DNA of 64,000 nt from the NCBI GenBank assembly GCA_031254035.1, contig JAIRVF010000070.1:1-64000 (forward strand). Direction: 5' to 3'. This DNA comes from Paenibacillus sp. (GTDB lineage Bacteria > Bacillota > Bacilli > Paenibacillales > Paenibacillaceae). The notes beneath the pieces were generated by a model, which worked only from the letters and a program-made list of their open reading frames with translations, searched no databases and was not told where the DNA came from. Every line of letters begins with the position of its first letter. Position 1 is the stretch's first letter. This document shows positions 52,505-61,134 of the stretch, piece after piece. The position numbers and the translations under genes are program-made.

Positions 52505-54349
52505 ATGTTAAAAAAACGACTATTTAAAGAGTCCTGGGTTACGAAAAACCTAAATGCTCTTTTGTTCTCTGTTCTCGGCACCTTCCTGTTCTGGCTCAGC
52601 ATCAGACATCTTCCCTTGGATTATACAGCGAAGCAATGGGCGGTTCTCGGCTCCATGTTTATAGCATCGCTGATCCTGTACTTCTATACTTTTCAGATTC
52701 CCCCTGAAGGCAGCAAACAATCGATGGACTCCGCGGTGTATCTGGCTTGCCTTTTTATCTTTGGGACGCCTTCAGCCCTTGCACTTCTGTTCCTCAGCAC
52801 GCTTGTGTTTGCCTTCATCGAACGTAAGATAACCTGGTGGAAGCATCTGACCAATTTTTCACTGTATACGATCATGATTTTTGGGGCAGGTACCGTGTTT
52901 AACAGATTTGGCGGAAGGCTTGGACAGCTGGAAAACAGCCATTTATTATCCTATGTTGGGGCGCTGGTTATATATTTTGTCCTAAATGTTCTATGTATCG
53001 GGATTTATTACTACATGGCTGATCGGAGCAGCATACACCGGATACTGAAAGGGTACCTTCGGGAGTCGGCGATAGTCTATCTGTGCATCTTGATTCTGTC
53101 GCTTGTTTTGACGATTCTGATCGTAAACAACGGGATTGCCGGACTCATTTTATTCCTCGGCATTAGCATTTTTCTGTCCCATCTTTTTAAAAAGCTTTTC
53201 GACATGTACCTCCAGCTACAGGAGCGGGCCATTCGGGACCAGCGGACGGGGCTGTTCAACCATAGCTATTTCGAAAGCCTTCTCGAAATGGAGATCCAGT
53301 ACGCTCACAATGAAGACACCCCCCTGTCCCTGGCTATGATCGATATCGACGACTTCAAGCGTTTTAATGATCACTTTGGCCATTTGGAGGGAGACAAGCT
53401 GCTTGGTCTGCTGGGTTCCATTCTCAATGAGGAGGCCACACAGGCCGGCGTAACGGCTTCCCGTTATGGTGGGGAGGAGTTTACGCTGCTTATGCCCGGT
53501 TATACCGAGAAAGAAGCGCTTGTTTTCGTAAACCATCTACGGAAAAGAGTTAATGATACCCCTTTTGCCGGGGTAGAAGTTCTGCCGCATGCCTGTCTCT
53601 CCTTTTCAGCAGGTATTTCTGGATACCATATCGATATTCATGATAAATCGCTGCTCGTGCTGCAGGCGGACCAGGCGCTTTACGATGCGAAGAAACAAGG
53701 CAAAAACATTGCATACATATACGGAAGCTCCATGCCGCTGGAACAGGAAATCGAGATCGCCCAGGACGTGCGTGATATCGAGCAGCTGCTGAATCTATTT
53801 CTGTACAAGGATATCAACACATTTAAACATTCCAAGCGCGTATACCGATACGCCATGGATGTGGGTATGATTCTGAAGCTGGACGCGGGTACCCACAGAC
53901 AGTTCGCGCTGGGAGCCCTGATCCATGATATCGGCAAATTGGAGATCCCTTGGGAAACGCTGAATAAGAAGGGCAAGCTCACCCCGGATGAATGGGAAGT
54001 GGTTAAGAAGCATGTGAATTGGGGCAAAGAAATAGCGATGACCAATGACAAGTTCAAGGAACTCGCCCCGTATATTGAACTTCATCATGAACGGTTTGAC
54101 GGCAAGGGCTATCCTAATGGCTACAAAGGCGCTGAAATTCCGCTTCTATGCCGCATGCTCACCATTATCGATTCATTTGACGCCATGACCTCGGAGCGCC
54201 CCTACCAAGCTACCAAATCCATTCAGGAGGCTGTCGAGGAGCTCCGCTTCTGCTCCGGAACCCAATTTGATCCCGATCTGACTAGGCTATTCATAGATTA
54301 CATCGAGGGGAAGACTGGGCTGACGCCCGTTCATGCGGAAGCCACCTGA
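52505..54349 (+). CDS. Membrane protein with GGDEF and HD-GYP domains
   Basis: 614 residues. About seven to eight helices fill residues 15-235 (a 7TM/MASE-like input region); the GGDEF domain (about 245-410) has the intact active loop YGGEEF and metal Asp in MIDIDDFKRFN; the HD-GYP domain (about 430-600) has HDIGK, HHERFDGKGYPNG and the downstream His/Asp residues. It could both make and break cyclic di-GMP, the balance set by a membrane signal. Monocistronic. The 250 nt before it contain short TTCACTACTT-like direct repeats and no gene. Confidence 0.9.
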   Translation: MLKKRLFKESWVTKNLNALLFSVLGTFLFWLSIRHLPLDYTAKQWAVLGSMFIASLILYFYTFQIPPEGSKQSMDSAVYLACLFIFGTPSALALLFLSTLVFAFIERKITWWKHLTNFSLYTIMIFGAGTVFNRFGGRLGQLENSHLLSYVGALVIYFVLNVLCIGIYYYMADRSSIHRILKGYLRESAIVYLCILILSLVLTILIVNNGIAGLILFLGISIFLSHLFKKLFDMYLQLQERAIRDQRTGLFNHSYFESLLEMEIQYAHNEDTPLSLAMIDIDDFKRFNDHFGHLEGDKLLGLLGSILNEEATQAGVTASRYGGEEFTLLMPGYTEKEALVFVNHLRKRVNDTPFAGVEVLPHACLSFSAGISGYHIDIHDKSLLVLQADQALYDAKKQGKNIAYIYGSSMPLEQEIEIAQDVRDIEQLLNLFLYKDINTFKHSKRVYRYAMDVGMILKLDAGTHRQFALGALIHDIGKLEIPWETLNKKGKLTPDEWEVVKKHVNWGKEIAMTNDKFKELAPYIELHHERFDGKGYPNGYKGAEIPLLCRMLTIIDSFDAMTSERPYQATKSIQEAVEELRFCSGTQFDPDLTRLFIDYIEGKTGLTPVHAEAT

Positions 54350-54370
54350 ATTCGGCCCATAATATCAAAT

Positions 54371-54417
54371 GGGGCTGCTCCGTCGCCAGCATCTCTCGCT
54401 GTGTTACGGGCAGCCCC
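54371..54417 (+). terminator. Hairpin after the GGDEF/HD-GYP gene
   Basis: GGGGCTGC pairs with GCAGCCCC over a long loop; only a weak T-rich tail follows. Confidence 0.4.
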
Positions 54418-54459
54418 TGCTCATTGTTATTTAAAAGAGTAAAAGAGTTCCTCGCTCGT

Positions 54460-54627
54460 TTATTTGTTGCTGTTCATTTCATGCGAGGTTTGATGAAGTT
54501 CTTTGATCATTTGCTGCAGAAACATGCTTTGCTGACGGCTGATTCCGTGCTGGTTATCCTTTATAAGCAGACGTTGAATATGCTTTTTCAGCATTTCGCT
54601 ACGGCGTTCCAATACAGCTTGACTCAT
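54460..54627 (-). CDS. Small 55-residue protein of unknown function
   Basis: The frame from ATG 54627 encodes MSQAVLERRSEMLKKHIQRL, then a Gln/His/Lys-rich stretch ending SHEMNSNK; it looks fully helical and amphipathic, without Cys or membrane segment. AGGAGTG lies about 10 nt upstream. Length and helical hairpin character recall the small Spo0E-like or YqxM-type regulators of Bacillales, but the Spo0E signature SQELD is absent. An overlapping frame on the other strand has no ribosome site and is less likely. Confidence 0.5.
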   Translation of the reverse strand: MSQAVLERRSEMLKKHIQRLLIKDNQHGISRQQSMFLQQMIKELHQTSHEMNSNK

Positions 54628-55208
54628 AAAATTATATCACTCCTGGTTTGATTTTCGCCCGTTCTTTCTGGGAAGTCCTTTATCATTATAGAGCGTTTTG
54701 AAAAATATCGAAAATGTGCTGAAAACGCGTGAAACTCCCCTGACCGAGCTGAGGATGCAAGAATGACGCTGAACGGCGCCAGTCCGAATGGATACTCCAA
54801 ATTTCTCCTCTATACCACTCAAACCATCAAATTCCCGCCCACCATTTCCTAATTCACCCTCAAGTATCCAAATACATTAACGCATTAGTACTTCCGTTAC
54901 AGTCTACATTTCTATGCCCACTTGTCCTCTCCATAATCCAGAAAAATCGTCAGTACACCTCTTTATCGCCGGGATGCTGCCTCTACTGCCTACTGGCTAC
55001 TGCCTTACTGCCTGAATAGCCCACACGGGCCATTCTCTTATGTAGATCTGGGCTATAAAATAATTTCTGGGCTTAGGCAATACAATGAAACTGCAGCACG
55101 TACCGATCCAGGCGCAAAAGATACACAATCAAGAGGACAATCAGGATGTTTGCAAATTCGCCTTTGGATTAATCATTTTTTGCAAAGCTCCACATAGAGG
55201 GTGATAAA
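54628..55208. other. 580-nt region without a recognised gene
   Basis: Contains short CTGCCTA-type direct repeats near 54970-55015 and the leader of the CopCD-like gene. I see no convincing ORF, RNA family or terminator in it. Confidence 0.4.
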
Positions 55209-56885
55209 TTGAATAAAAAACTTTGGCTTCTTCCAGCCATGCTGACCATGATGCTCATCAGCTTGCTGCTCTATCCGAGTTTCGCTTCGGCCCATGCCTA
55301 TATCGTCAAGTCCACCCCAGCCGCAAACGAGGAACTGGCACAGCCGCCGGACAAAGTGGCTATTTATTTTAACGAACCTTTGCAGAAGGCTTTTCACTCG
55401 ATCAAAGTCACGGACTCATCTGGCAAAACGGTGAATTCAAGTGAAAGCCGGTTTCCTGACAGGGAAACCTCGGCGCTTGAGGTTGACCTGCGGCCTGATC
55501 TTCGGAAAGGTGTTTATGCCGTCCAATGGCAAGCCGTTTCGGCAGATGGACACCCGATTGAAGGTACCTTTTCGTTTCAGGCTGGGGCCGGCGGCAGCGG
55601 CGGTAGCCCTTCCCACTCCGCGACAACGACATCTGAAGGCTTGCCCGGTGCCGATCTGATTATCATCCGCTGGCTGATCTATATAAGCCTTGCCTTTCTT
55701 GCAGGCATCTTTTTCTTTCAGCTATGCTTGCTCCCAGCGGGAGCCGGCATCCGTCCGGAATGGTCAGCCAGAAGCAGGAGGCTAACGTGGGTTAGCATCG
55801 CCATACTCGCTGTAAGTTTCCTGCTCAGTCTGCCACTGCAAACTGGGATTGATGCCGCTGTCGGTTGGAGCGGGGTGTGGTCCGATCCTTCCCTGCTGCT
55901 CAAAATGCTTCGGATTACCGGCTTTGGCGAAGTCTGGATTGTCCAGCTTCTACTTCTGCTTATGATCGCAGCCTTGGCCGCAGCCATACCAAGGATAAAA
56001 GATAAGGATAATGCATACATCGCTGGTACGGTCGCGTTTCTGCTCGTCTTGACGATGCTGCTGGCGAAGTCTTTTATCGGCCATCCTGCCGCTTCCGAGT
56101 ACAAAGCCGTCGGCATCGCCATGGACTTTCTTCATCTGGGCGCCGCCTCGCTCTGGCTAGGTAGTCTGCTCGCTTTCGCCGCGCTCCTGCCTAAGGAGGT
56201 CTCTTTGCCGAACGAGCCAGAGGAACGAAAAAAAGGGTATTTTGCCGTGATTCGCAGGTTCAGCTTATGGGGGACACTGTTCGTCGTCCTGATTTTGATC
56301 AGCGGCATCTACGGCAGCCTGCAGTACGTGCCTACTTGGTATTCGCTTTTCCACACGCCTTATGGAAAAATACTGTATGGCAAATGCGCGCTGCTTCTCA
56401 TTATGATCGTCTGTGCTGCTTGGAATTTTCTGCGCGGCAAAGAAGCCAAACAGAACTTAGGACCAGGCATCTGGCTTGAGCTAGCCTCAGGTATGCTAGC
56501 CCTGGTGCTCGCGGCTGTCCTGACCAATATGCCGACTGCCATGTCTTCCCCCGGCCCGCTTTATGTAAAGCAAACGCTGGATAACAAAAATGTGGTTTCG
56601 CTGCAAATTACCCCGAATGTGACAGGCGTGAACGACTTTGAGGTTCAAGTGCAGGATAACAAGGGACGGCTGGTAACGGGAATCCAGCAAATTACACTAA
56701 CCCTGACCTGCCTGGATATGGACATGGGCAAATACGAGATCGTGATGCCGGGTGGCAAAGCGGAAGGCTTCAAAGCCAAAGATCTGATCAGCATGGCGGG
56801 AAAATGGAATGTCCACGTGCATGTACTGACAGATAAACTTGAAACCTTGGACACCGAACTTGTGATTCATGTCGGTAATCATTAA
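55209..56885 (+). CDS. CopC-CopD fusion copper resistance protein (YcnJ-like)
   Basis: 558 residues from a TTG behind AGAGGGTG. Signal peptide ends at ASA, exposing the metal-binding His of AHAYIVKSTPAANEEL; the CopC domain (about 28-125) ends with DGHPIEGTFSF. After a Gly/Ser linker, eight helices form the CopD domain (about 150-445) with LHLGAASLWLGSL and FIGHPAAS His motifs, and a C-terminal external domain (about 450-558, LTCLDMDMGKYEIVMPG) resembles YtkA/FixH-type Met-rich folds. Bacillus YcnJ with this build takes part in copper uptake. Followed by a YcnI-like gene 68 nt downstream. Confidence 0.87.
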   Translation: MNKKLWLLPAMLTMMLISLLLYPSFASAHAYIVKSTPAANEELAQPPDKVAIYFNEPLQKAFHSIKVTDSSGKTVNSSESRFPDRETSALEVDLRPDLRKGVYAVQWQAVSADGHPIEGTFSFQAGAGGSGGSPSHSATTTSEGLPGADLIIIRWLIYISLAFLAGIFFFQLCLLPAGAGIRPEWSARSRRLTWVSIAILAVSFLLSLPLQTGIDAAVGWSGVWSDPSLLLKMLRITGFGEVWIVQLLLLLMIAALAAAIPRIKDKDNAYIAGTVAFLLVLTMLLAKSFIGHPAASEYKAVGIAMDFLHLGAASLWLGSLLAFAALLPKEVSLPNEPEERKKGYFAVIRRFSLWGTLFVVLILISGIYGSLQYVPTWYSLFHTPYGKILYGKCALLLIMIVCAAWNFLRGKEAKQNLGPGIWLELASGMLALVLAAVLTNMPTAMSSPGPLYVKQTLDNKNVVSLQITPNVTGVNDFEVQVQDNKGRLVTGIQQITLTLTCLDMDMGKYEIVMPGGKAEGFKAKDLISMAGKWNVHVHVLTDKLETLDTELVIHVGNH

Positions 56886-56953
56886 TGCCATATATTTTAA
56901 ATTTTATTAAAAATTTTATCGAACAGATAAGAAAAATTAGGAGAGAAAACACT

Positions 56954-57649
56954 ATGAAATTATTCAAGCGTCTTCCATTTATCGTTACCGCTGCGGCGGG
57001 ACTGCTCTTGTTCTCCGGTATCGCAAGCGCACATGTGACAGTAAAGCCGACGGCATCCCAACCTGGAGCCTGGGAAACCTATACGATCAAGATTCCATCC
57101 GAAAAGGAGATTGCGACGACCAAAATCACCTTAAAAGCACCTGAAGGCGTAGAACTTATGCAATATCAACCGGTTCAAGGCTGGAAAACCACTACCGAAA
57201 AAAACAACTCTGGCAAAATCAGTAGCATCACCTGGACTGCAACCGATGACGGCATTCTGGCCGGTGAATTCCAGCAATTCAACTTCGTGGCCCATAATCC
57301 CGATAAGGAGACTGAGGTAGCCTGGGATGCCTTCCAGTACTACAAGGACGGAAGCATTGTCGAGTGGACCGGGGACAAAGGCTCCGAATCCCCGCACTCG
57401 ATCACGAAAATTACGACGGCTACCGATCATGCGGCCGAACCTTCCGGCCACAGCCATGACGACGGAGCCGCGGATCACAAGGATCAACAGCAGCAAGGAA
57501 GCGCAAACAGCACCGACACAACAACACACGCCGCATCCGACAGTTCGTCCGCCAATGGCGTACAGACCGCAACACTCGTCGTTTCCATTGCCGCTCTCGT
57601 GTTATCCGTCATTTCCCTCATTGCGGCTTTAACTAAGAAAAAACGCTAA
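56954..57649 (+). CDS. ycnI: YcnI-like copper-binding protein (DUF1775)
   Basis: 231 residues from ATG 56954, AGGAGA upstream. Signal peptide ends SGIASA-HVTVKPTAS, leaving His as the new N-terminus, which with the Trp of SITWTATDDG forms the known Cu(II) site of this family. The DUF1775 domain spans about 28-160; a His/Asp-rich stretch (HAAEPSGHSHDDGAADHKD) and a C-terminal helix with KKKR anchor follow. It probably hands copper to the CopCD-like protein encoded just before. Confidence 0.88.
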   Translation: MKLFKRLPFIVTAAAGLLLFSGIASAHVTVKPTASQPGAWETYTIKIPSEKEIATTKITLKAPEGVELMQYQPVQGWKTTTEKNNSGKISSITWTATDDGILAGEFQQFNFVAHNPDKETEVAWDAFQYYKDGSIVEWTGDKGSESPHSITKITTATDHAAEPSGHSHDDGAADHKDQQQQGSANSTDTTTHAASDSSSANGVQTATLVVSIAALVLSVISLIAALTKKKR

Positions 57650-57664
57650 GTTCAACATTTTGTA

Positions 57665-57694
57665 AGCCCGTGCCGATCTAGGCGCGGGCCTTTT
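57665..57694 (+). terminator. Intrinsic terminator of the ycnJI-like operon
   Basis: GCCCGTGCC pairs with GGCGCGGGC around GATCTA (one G-U), followed by CTTTT. Confidence 0.6.
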
Positions 57695-57714
57695 CATGTC
57701 CATTCAAGGAGGAC

Positions 57715-57819
57715 ATGCAATACATAATATTTAGAATGATGCCTGAAGACCGGCCATATATTTTAAAGATGGACAGCGTCCAAGGCGCAAATATTTACGA
57801 AGGGAGGTTATCGATATGA
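57715..57819 (+). CDS. 34-codon upstream ORF coupled to glnQ
   Basis: AAGGAGG lies 4-5 nt before an ATG at 57715; the frame encodes [34 protein letters not shown] and its TGA overlaps the glnQ ATG (ATGA). The glnQ ribosome site GGGAGG lies inside it. It may be a leader controlling glnQ translation, or the 5' stump of an acetyltransferase-like gene (FRMMPED resembles GNAT starts). Confidence 0.5.
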   Translation: MQYIIFRMMPEDRPYILKMDSVQGANIYEGRLSI

Positions 57820-58544
57820 TCGAGTTTCGCGAGGTCAATAAAGCTTACGGCAGCTTTCAAGTTCTGAAACATATTAATCTGCGGATCGAAGAAGGCGAAG
57901 TTGTCGTCATTATCGGTCCCTCCGGATCCGGTAAAAGCACGCTGCTCCGCTGCATCAACCGGCTTGAAACGATATCCTCGGGCGAACTGGTTGTCGGCGG
58001 GGCGTCGCTACATGACAAAAAAATCGATATCAACCGGTTCCGTCGCGATATCGGCATCGTATTCCAGCATTTTAACCTATATCCCCATAAAAAAGTCATC
58101 GACAATATCACGCTCGCCCCCATCAAGGTGTTAGGCCTGAGCAAAGCGGAGGCGGAGGAAAGAGCCCTCTCGTATTTGAAACGGGTCGGCATCGCCGACA
58201 AGGCGGACAGCTACCCCTCCCAGCTCTCAGGCGGTCAGCAGCAGCGGGTTGCGATTGCACGCGGGCTCGCCATGAAACCGAAAATCATGCTCTTTGACGA
58301 ACCCACCTCCGCCCTCGATCCAGAAATGATCGGAGAAGTACTTGATGTCATGCGGAACCTGGCCCATGAAGGCATGACGATGGTCATCGTCACACATGAG
58401 ATGGGCTTTGCCCGGGAAGCCGCGGACCGGATCGTATTTATGGACAACGGGCAAATCATCGAGGAAGCCACAGCCGCCGCGTTTTTTCAGGAGCCACGCG
58501 AGGAGCGTGCACGGTTGTTCCTGAGCCGTTTGATCCGACACTGA
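57816..58544 (+). CDS. glnQ: Polar amino acid ABC ATPase
   Basis: 242 residues with Walker [11 protein letters not shown]-loop [13 protein letters not shown], signature [10 protein letters not shown], Walker [15 protein letters not shown] and H-loop VTHEM, the standard GlnQ/GltL build. Gene order ATPase, binding protein, two permeases equals Bacillus glnQHMP. Translation is likely coupled to the small ORF upstream. Confidence 0.9.
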   Translation: MIEFREVNKAYGSFQVLKHINLRIEEGEVVVIIGPSGSGKSTLLRCINRLETISSGELVVGGASLHDKKIDINRFRRDIGIVFQHFNLYPHKKVIDNITLAPIKVLGLSKAEAEERALSYLKRVGIADKADSYPSQLSGGQQQRVAIARGLAMKPKIMLFDEPTSALDPEMIGEVLDVMRNLAHEGMTMVIVTHEMGFAREAADRIVFMDNGQIIEEATAAAFFQEPREERARLFLSRLIRH

Positions 58545-58647
58545 AAAACGCATGTTTACATACCCGGGATTGTTTTTCCAACATTCACGTTTTATAAGGA
58601 GATCAATATCACAGAATATCGAGAAACTATGGAAGGGGTAAAACGAA

Positions 58648-59448
58648 ATGAAAAAAAGATATACAAGTGTACTGCTAATCCTCCTGGCCGTGTGTCTGGC
58701 AATGGTCGGCTGTGGCGGTAAAAAGGAAGCCAAAGGAGGTACGCTCGAGGCGATCAAGGCACGTGGGAAGCTCATCGCCGGCGTGAAATTCGATACGAAC
58801 CTGTTCGGGCTCAAGGATCCGGCTACAGGCAAGGTGGAAGGCTTCGATATCGATATCGCCAAAGCGCTCGCCAAAAAAATCCTCGGGGACGAAAACAAGA
58901 TCGAACTGAAGGAGGTTACCTCGAAAACCCGGATTCCCCTCTTGCAAAATGGAGATATCGACTTGATCGTCGCCACGATGACCATCACGGAAGATCGCAA
59001 AAAGCAAGTGGACTTTAGCGATATTTATTTCAAAGCAGGGCAATCCCTTCTAGTGAAGAAAGGAAGCCCCATCAAAGGCTTGGAGAATTTGAAAAAAGGC
59101 ACAAAAGTGTTAACTGTTAAGGGTTCTACTTCCGCGACTAACATCCGCGCAAAAGCGCCGGACGCCACCGTGCTTGAGTTCGAAAACTATCAGGATGCTT
59201 TCACCGCGCTGAAAGCTGGTCAAGGAGACGCATTAACGACCGATAACTCCATTTTGCTTGGCATGCAAAAACAGGATCCGAACTACGAACTCGTCGGAGG
59301 CAACTTCACCGACGAACCTTATGGCATCGCCATTAAAAAAGGAGATGCGGAATTCGTCGGCGTCGTTAACGACCTGCTGAAAGAAATGAAAGCCAGCGGA
59401 GAATACGACAAGTTATATGAGAAATGGATGGGTGTGAAGCCGGAGTAA
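58648..59448 (+). CDS. glnH: Glutamine/polar amino acid-binding lipoprotein
   Basis: 266 residues with lipobox MVGCGGKK and a family 3 binding fold: GKLIAGVKFDTNLFG, GFDIDIAKALAKKI, ATMTITEDRKKQVDFSD, VKGSTSATNIR and LTTDNSILLGM. The TITxxR and GxTS segments contact the ligand carboxylate and amino groups. Glutamine or glutamate is the probable ligand, not determined. Confidence 0.88.
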   Translation: MKKRYTSVLLILLAVCLAMVGCGGKKEAKGGTLEAIKARGKLIAGVKFDTNLFGLKDPATGKVEGFDIDIAKALAKKILGDENKIELKEVTSKTRIPLLQNGDIDLIVATMTITEDRKKQVDFSDIYFKAGQSLLVKKGSPIKGLENLKKGTKVLTVKGSTSATNIRAKAPDATVLEFENYQDAFTALKAGQGDALTTDNSILLGMQKQDPNYELVGGNFTDEPYGIAIKKGDAEFVGVVNDLLKEMKASGEYDKLYEKWMGVKPE

Positions 59449-59531
59449 CAGGAACTGCGGTATTAAGGGAGGTCCTTGGCCTCCCTCCCGTCTTCCTTCG
59501 GACCCACCATCCGGGAAAGGAGAAACACCGC

Positions 59532-60197
59532 ATGACAACAACATTCGACATCCACGTCCTTTTTGACCATTGGGATCGCTTTTTGGAAGGGTTTCTCCAC
59601 ACGATTGCTTCCAGCGCAATGGCCCTTGTCGGCAGCTTTATTCTCGGGACGATCATCGCCGTCATGCGCATTTCCCCCCTAAAGCTGCTCCACTGGATTG
59701 GCACAGCTTACGTTGAATTTATCCGCAACATTCCGCTTTTACTCGTCGTTTTTGTTTTTTTTCTCGGTCTGCCGTCGCTTGGTATTCCGCTGGACGGCTT
59801 TACGTCCGGCACCCTCGGACTGATGGTATATACTGCTTCCTTTATTGCTGAGGCCATCCGTGCGGGCATACAGGCGATTCCTTCCGGCCAAGGCGAAGCG
59901 GCGCGCGCAACGGGTCTCACCTATATACAAACGATGCTGCATATCGTCCTGCCGCAAGCGATTAAAATCGTGCTGCCTTCAATCAGCAACCAGTTTATTA
60001 ACTTGGTAAAAAACTCATCCGTCCTTGCGCTTGTGTCCGGATTCGATCTAATGTTTTACGCCGATTTGATCAATTCCGACACCTTCCTGCCGCTAACCGT
60101 CTACACGATTGTCGCTATATTTTATTTAGTTCTTACCCTACCACTGAGCATGGTGGTTCATTACATGGAGCGGCGGTTTCGCGTTGCAGACCGCTGA
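59532..60197 (+). CDS. glnM: Polar amino acid ABC permease 1
   Basis: 221 residues from ATG 59532, AAAGGAG 9 nt upstream; a longer frame from 59424 would overlap glnH. Five helices and the HisM-like loop GEAARATGLTYIQTMLHIVLPQA that meets the ATPase. Confidence 0.87.
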   Translation: MTTTFDIHVLFDHWDRFLEGFLHTIASSAMALVGSFILGTIIAVMRISPLKLLHWIGTAYVEFIRNIPLLLVVFVFFLGLPSLGIPLDGFTSGTLGLMVYTASFIAEAIRAGIQAIPSGQGEAARATGLTYIQTMLHIVLPQAIKIVLPSISNQFINLVKNSSVLALVSGFDLMFYADLINSDTFLPLTVYTIVAIFYLVLTLPLSMVVHYMERRFRVADR

Positions 60198-60238
60198 GCA
60201 AAGAATAAATGCGCTTATCGTGAAAGGAGGCTTGTGGC

Positions 60239-60889
60239 ATGGATTTTGCGGGAGCCTATTCCTGGTCGAACCTTTCCTTCATCTTGCAAGGATTCGGCAT
60301 GACACTATGGGTCGCAGCAATTTCGATCGTGTTCAGCTTCATGCTGGGTACCCTTCTAGGCACGATTCGTTATGCCCGTGTTCCTGTTTTGTATCACCTG
60401 TTTGCCGTTATCATTGATTTGTTGCGCAATTTGCCTTTACTGCTCACCATCTACTTCATTTATATCGTCCTTCCGGTAATGGGAATCAAGCTGCCGCTGT
60501 TCTGGGCAAGCATTACGGCACTCAGCGTATTCGAAGGCGCGATGATCTCCGAAATCGTCCGCGGCGGCCTCAATTCCGTGGATCGCGGACAGATCGAAGC
60601 CGCCCGTTCCTCCGGACTTAGCTACATGCAAACGATGCGCTACATCATTCTCCCGCTTGCGCTGCGCCGCATGGTACCTCCGATCGTCAGCCAATTTATT
60701 TCCCTACTGAAGGATACCTCGCTTTGCGTCATTATTTTGCTACCGGAAATGATGCATAATATACAGATTGTACAGGGACACAGCCCAAATTACGTCATCC
60801 CATCCTTGATTTTGGCTGCCGTTTTATATTTTATTGTAAATTTTGCCTTGTCGATCATTGCTCGGCGGCTGGAGGCCAAAACGGCATAA
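60239..60889 (+). CDS. glnP: Polar amino acid ABC permease 2
   Basis: 216 residues, five helices, with EAARSSGLSYMQTMRYIILPLALR aligning to the loop of its partner. AAAGGAGG lies before the ATG. The two permeases form the membrane heterodimer. Confidence 0.87.
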   Translation: MDFAGAYSWSNLSFILQGFGMTLWVAAISIVFSFMLGTLLGTIRYARVPVLYHLFAVIIDLLRNLPLLLTIYFIYIVLPVMGIKLPLFWASITALSVFEGAMISEIVRGGLNSVDRGQIEAARSSGLSYMQTMRYIILPLALRRMVPPIVSQFISLLKDTSLCVIILLPEMMHNIQIVQGHSPNYVIPSLILAAVLYFIVNFALSIIARRLEAKTA

Positions 60890-60954
60890 TCTTTCGATAT
60901 TCCGGATATTTTTTACTGCCCATGGCAGAAGTTATAGCTTCAAAAAGTCGTTAA

Positions 60955-60978
60955 AACCCTTCCGGGTCCGGAAGGGTT
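60955..60978 (+). terminator. Hairpin at the end of the gln operon
   Basis: AACCCTTCCGG pairs with CCGGAAGGGTT around GT; the tail CTTGCTCTT is only weakly T-rich. Confidence 0.55.
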
Positions 60979-61134
60979 CTTGCTCTTGCACTACAATTAA
61001 AGGCGGTAACATATCCCACCTCATTAACGTCTATAATCATGGGGCGTCCCCCATCCTCTACTTTACATCTTGATTTTCTTGCTATTGAAGGATTGCCCCG
61101 TCCCTGCTACTCAATTTACAAGGAGAGATATAAG

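Noticed and set aside
54970..55015. CTGCCTACTG/CTGCC repeats
   Set aside because: Short and irregular; no evidence of function.
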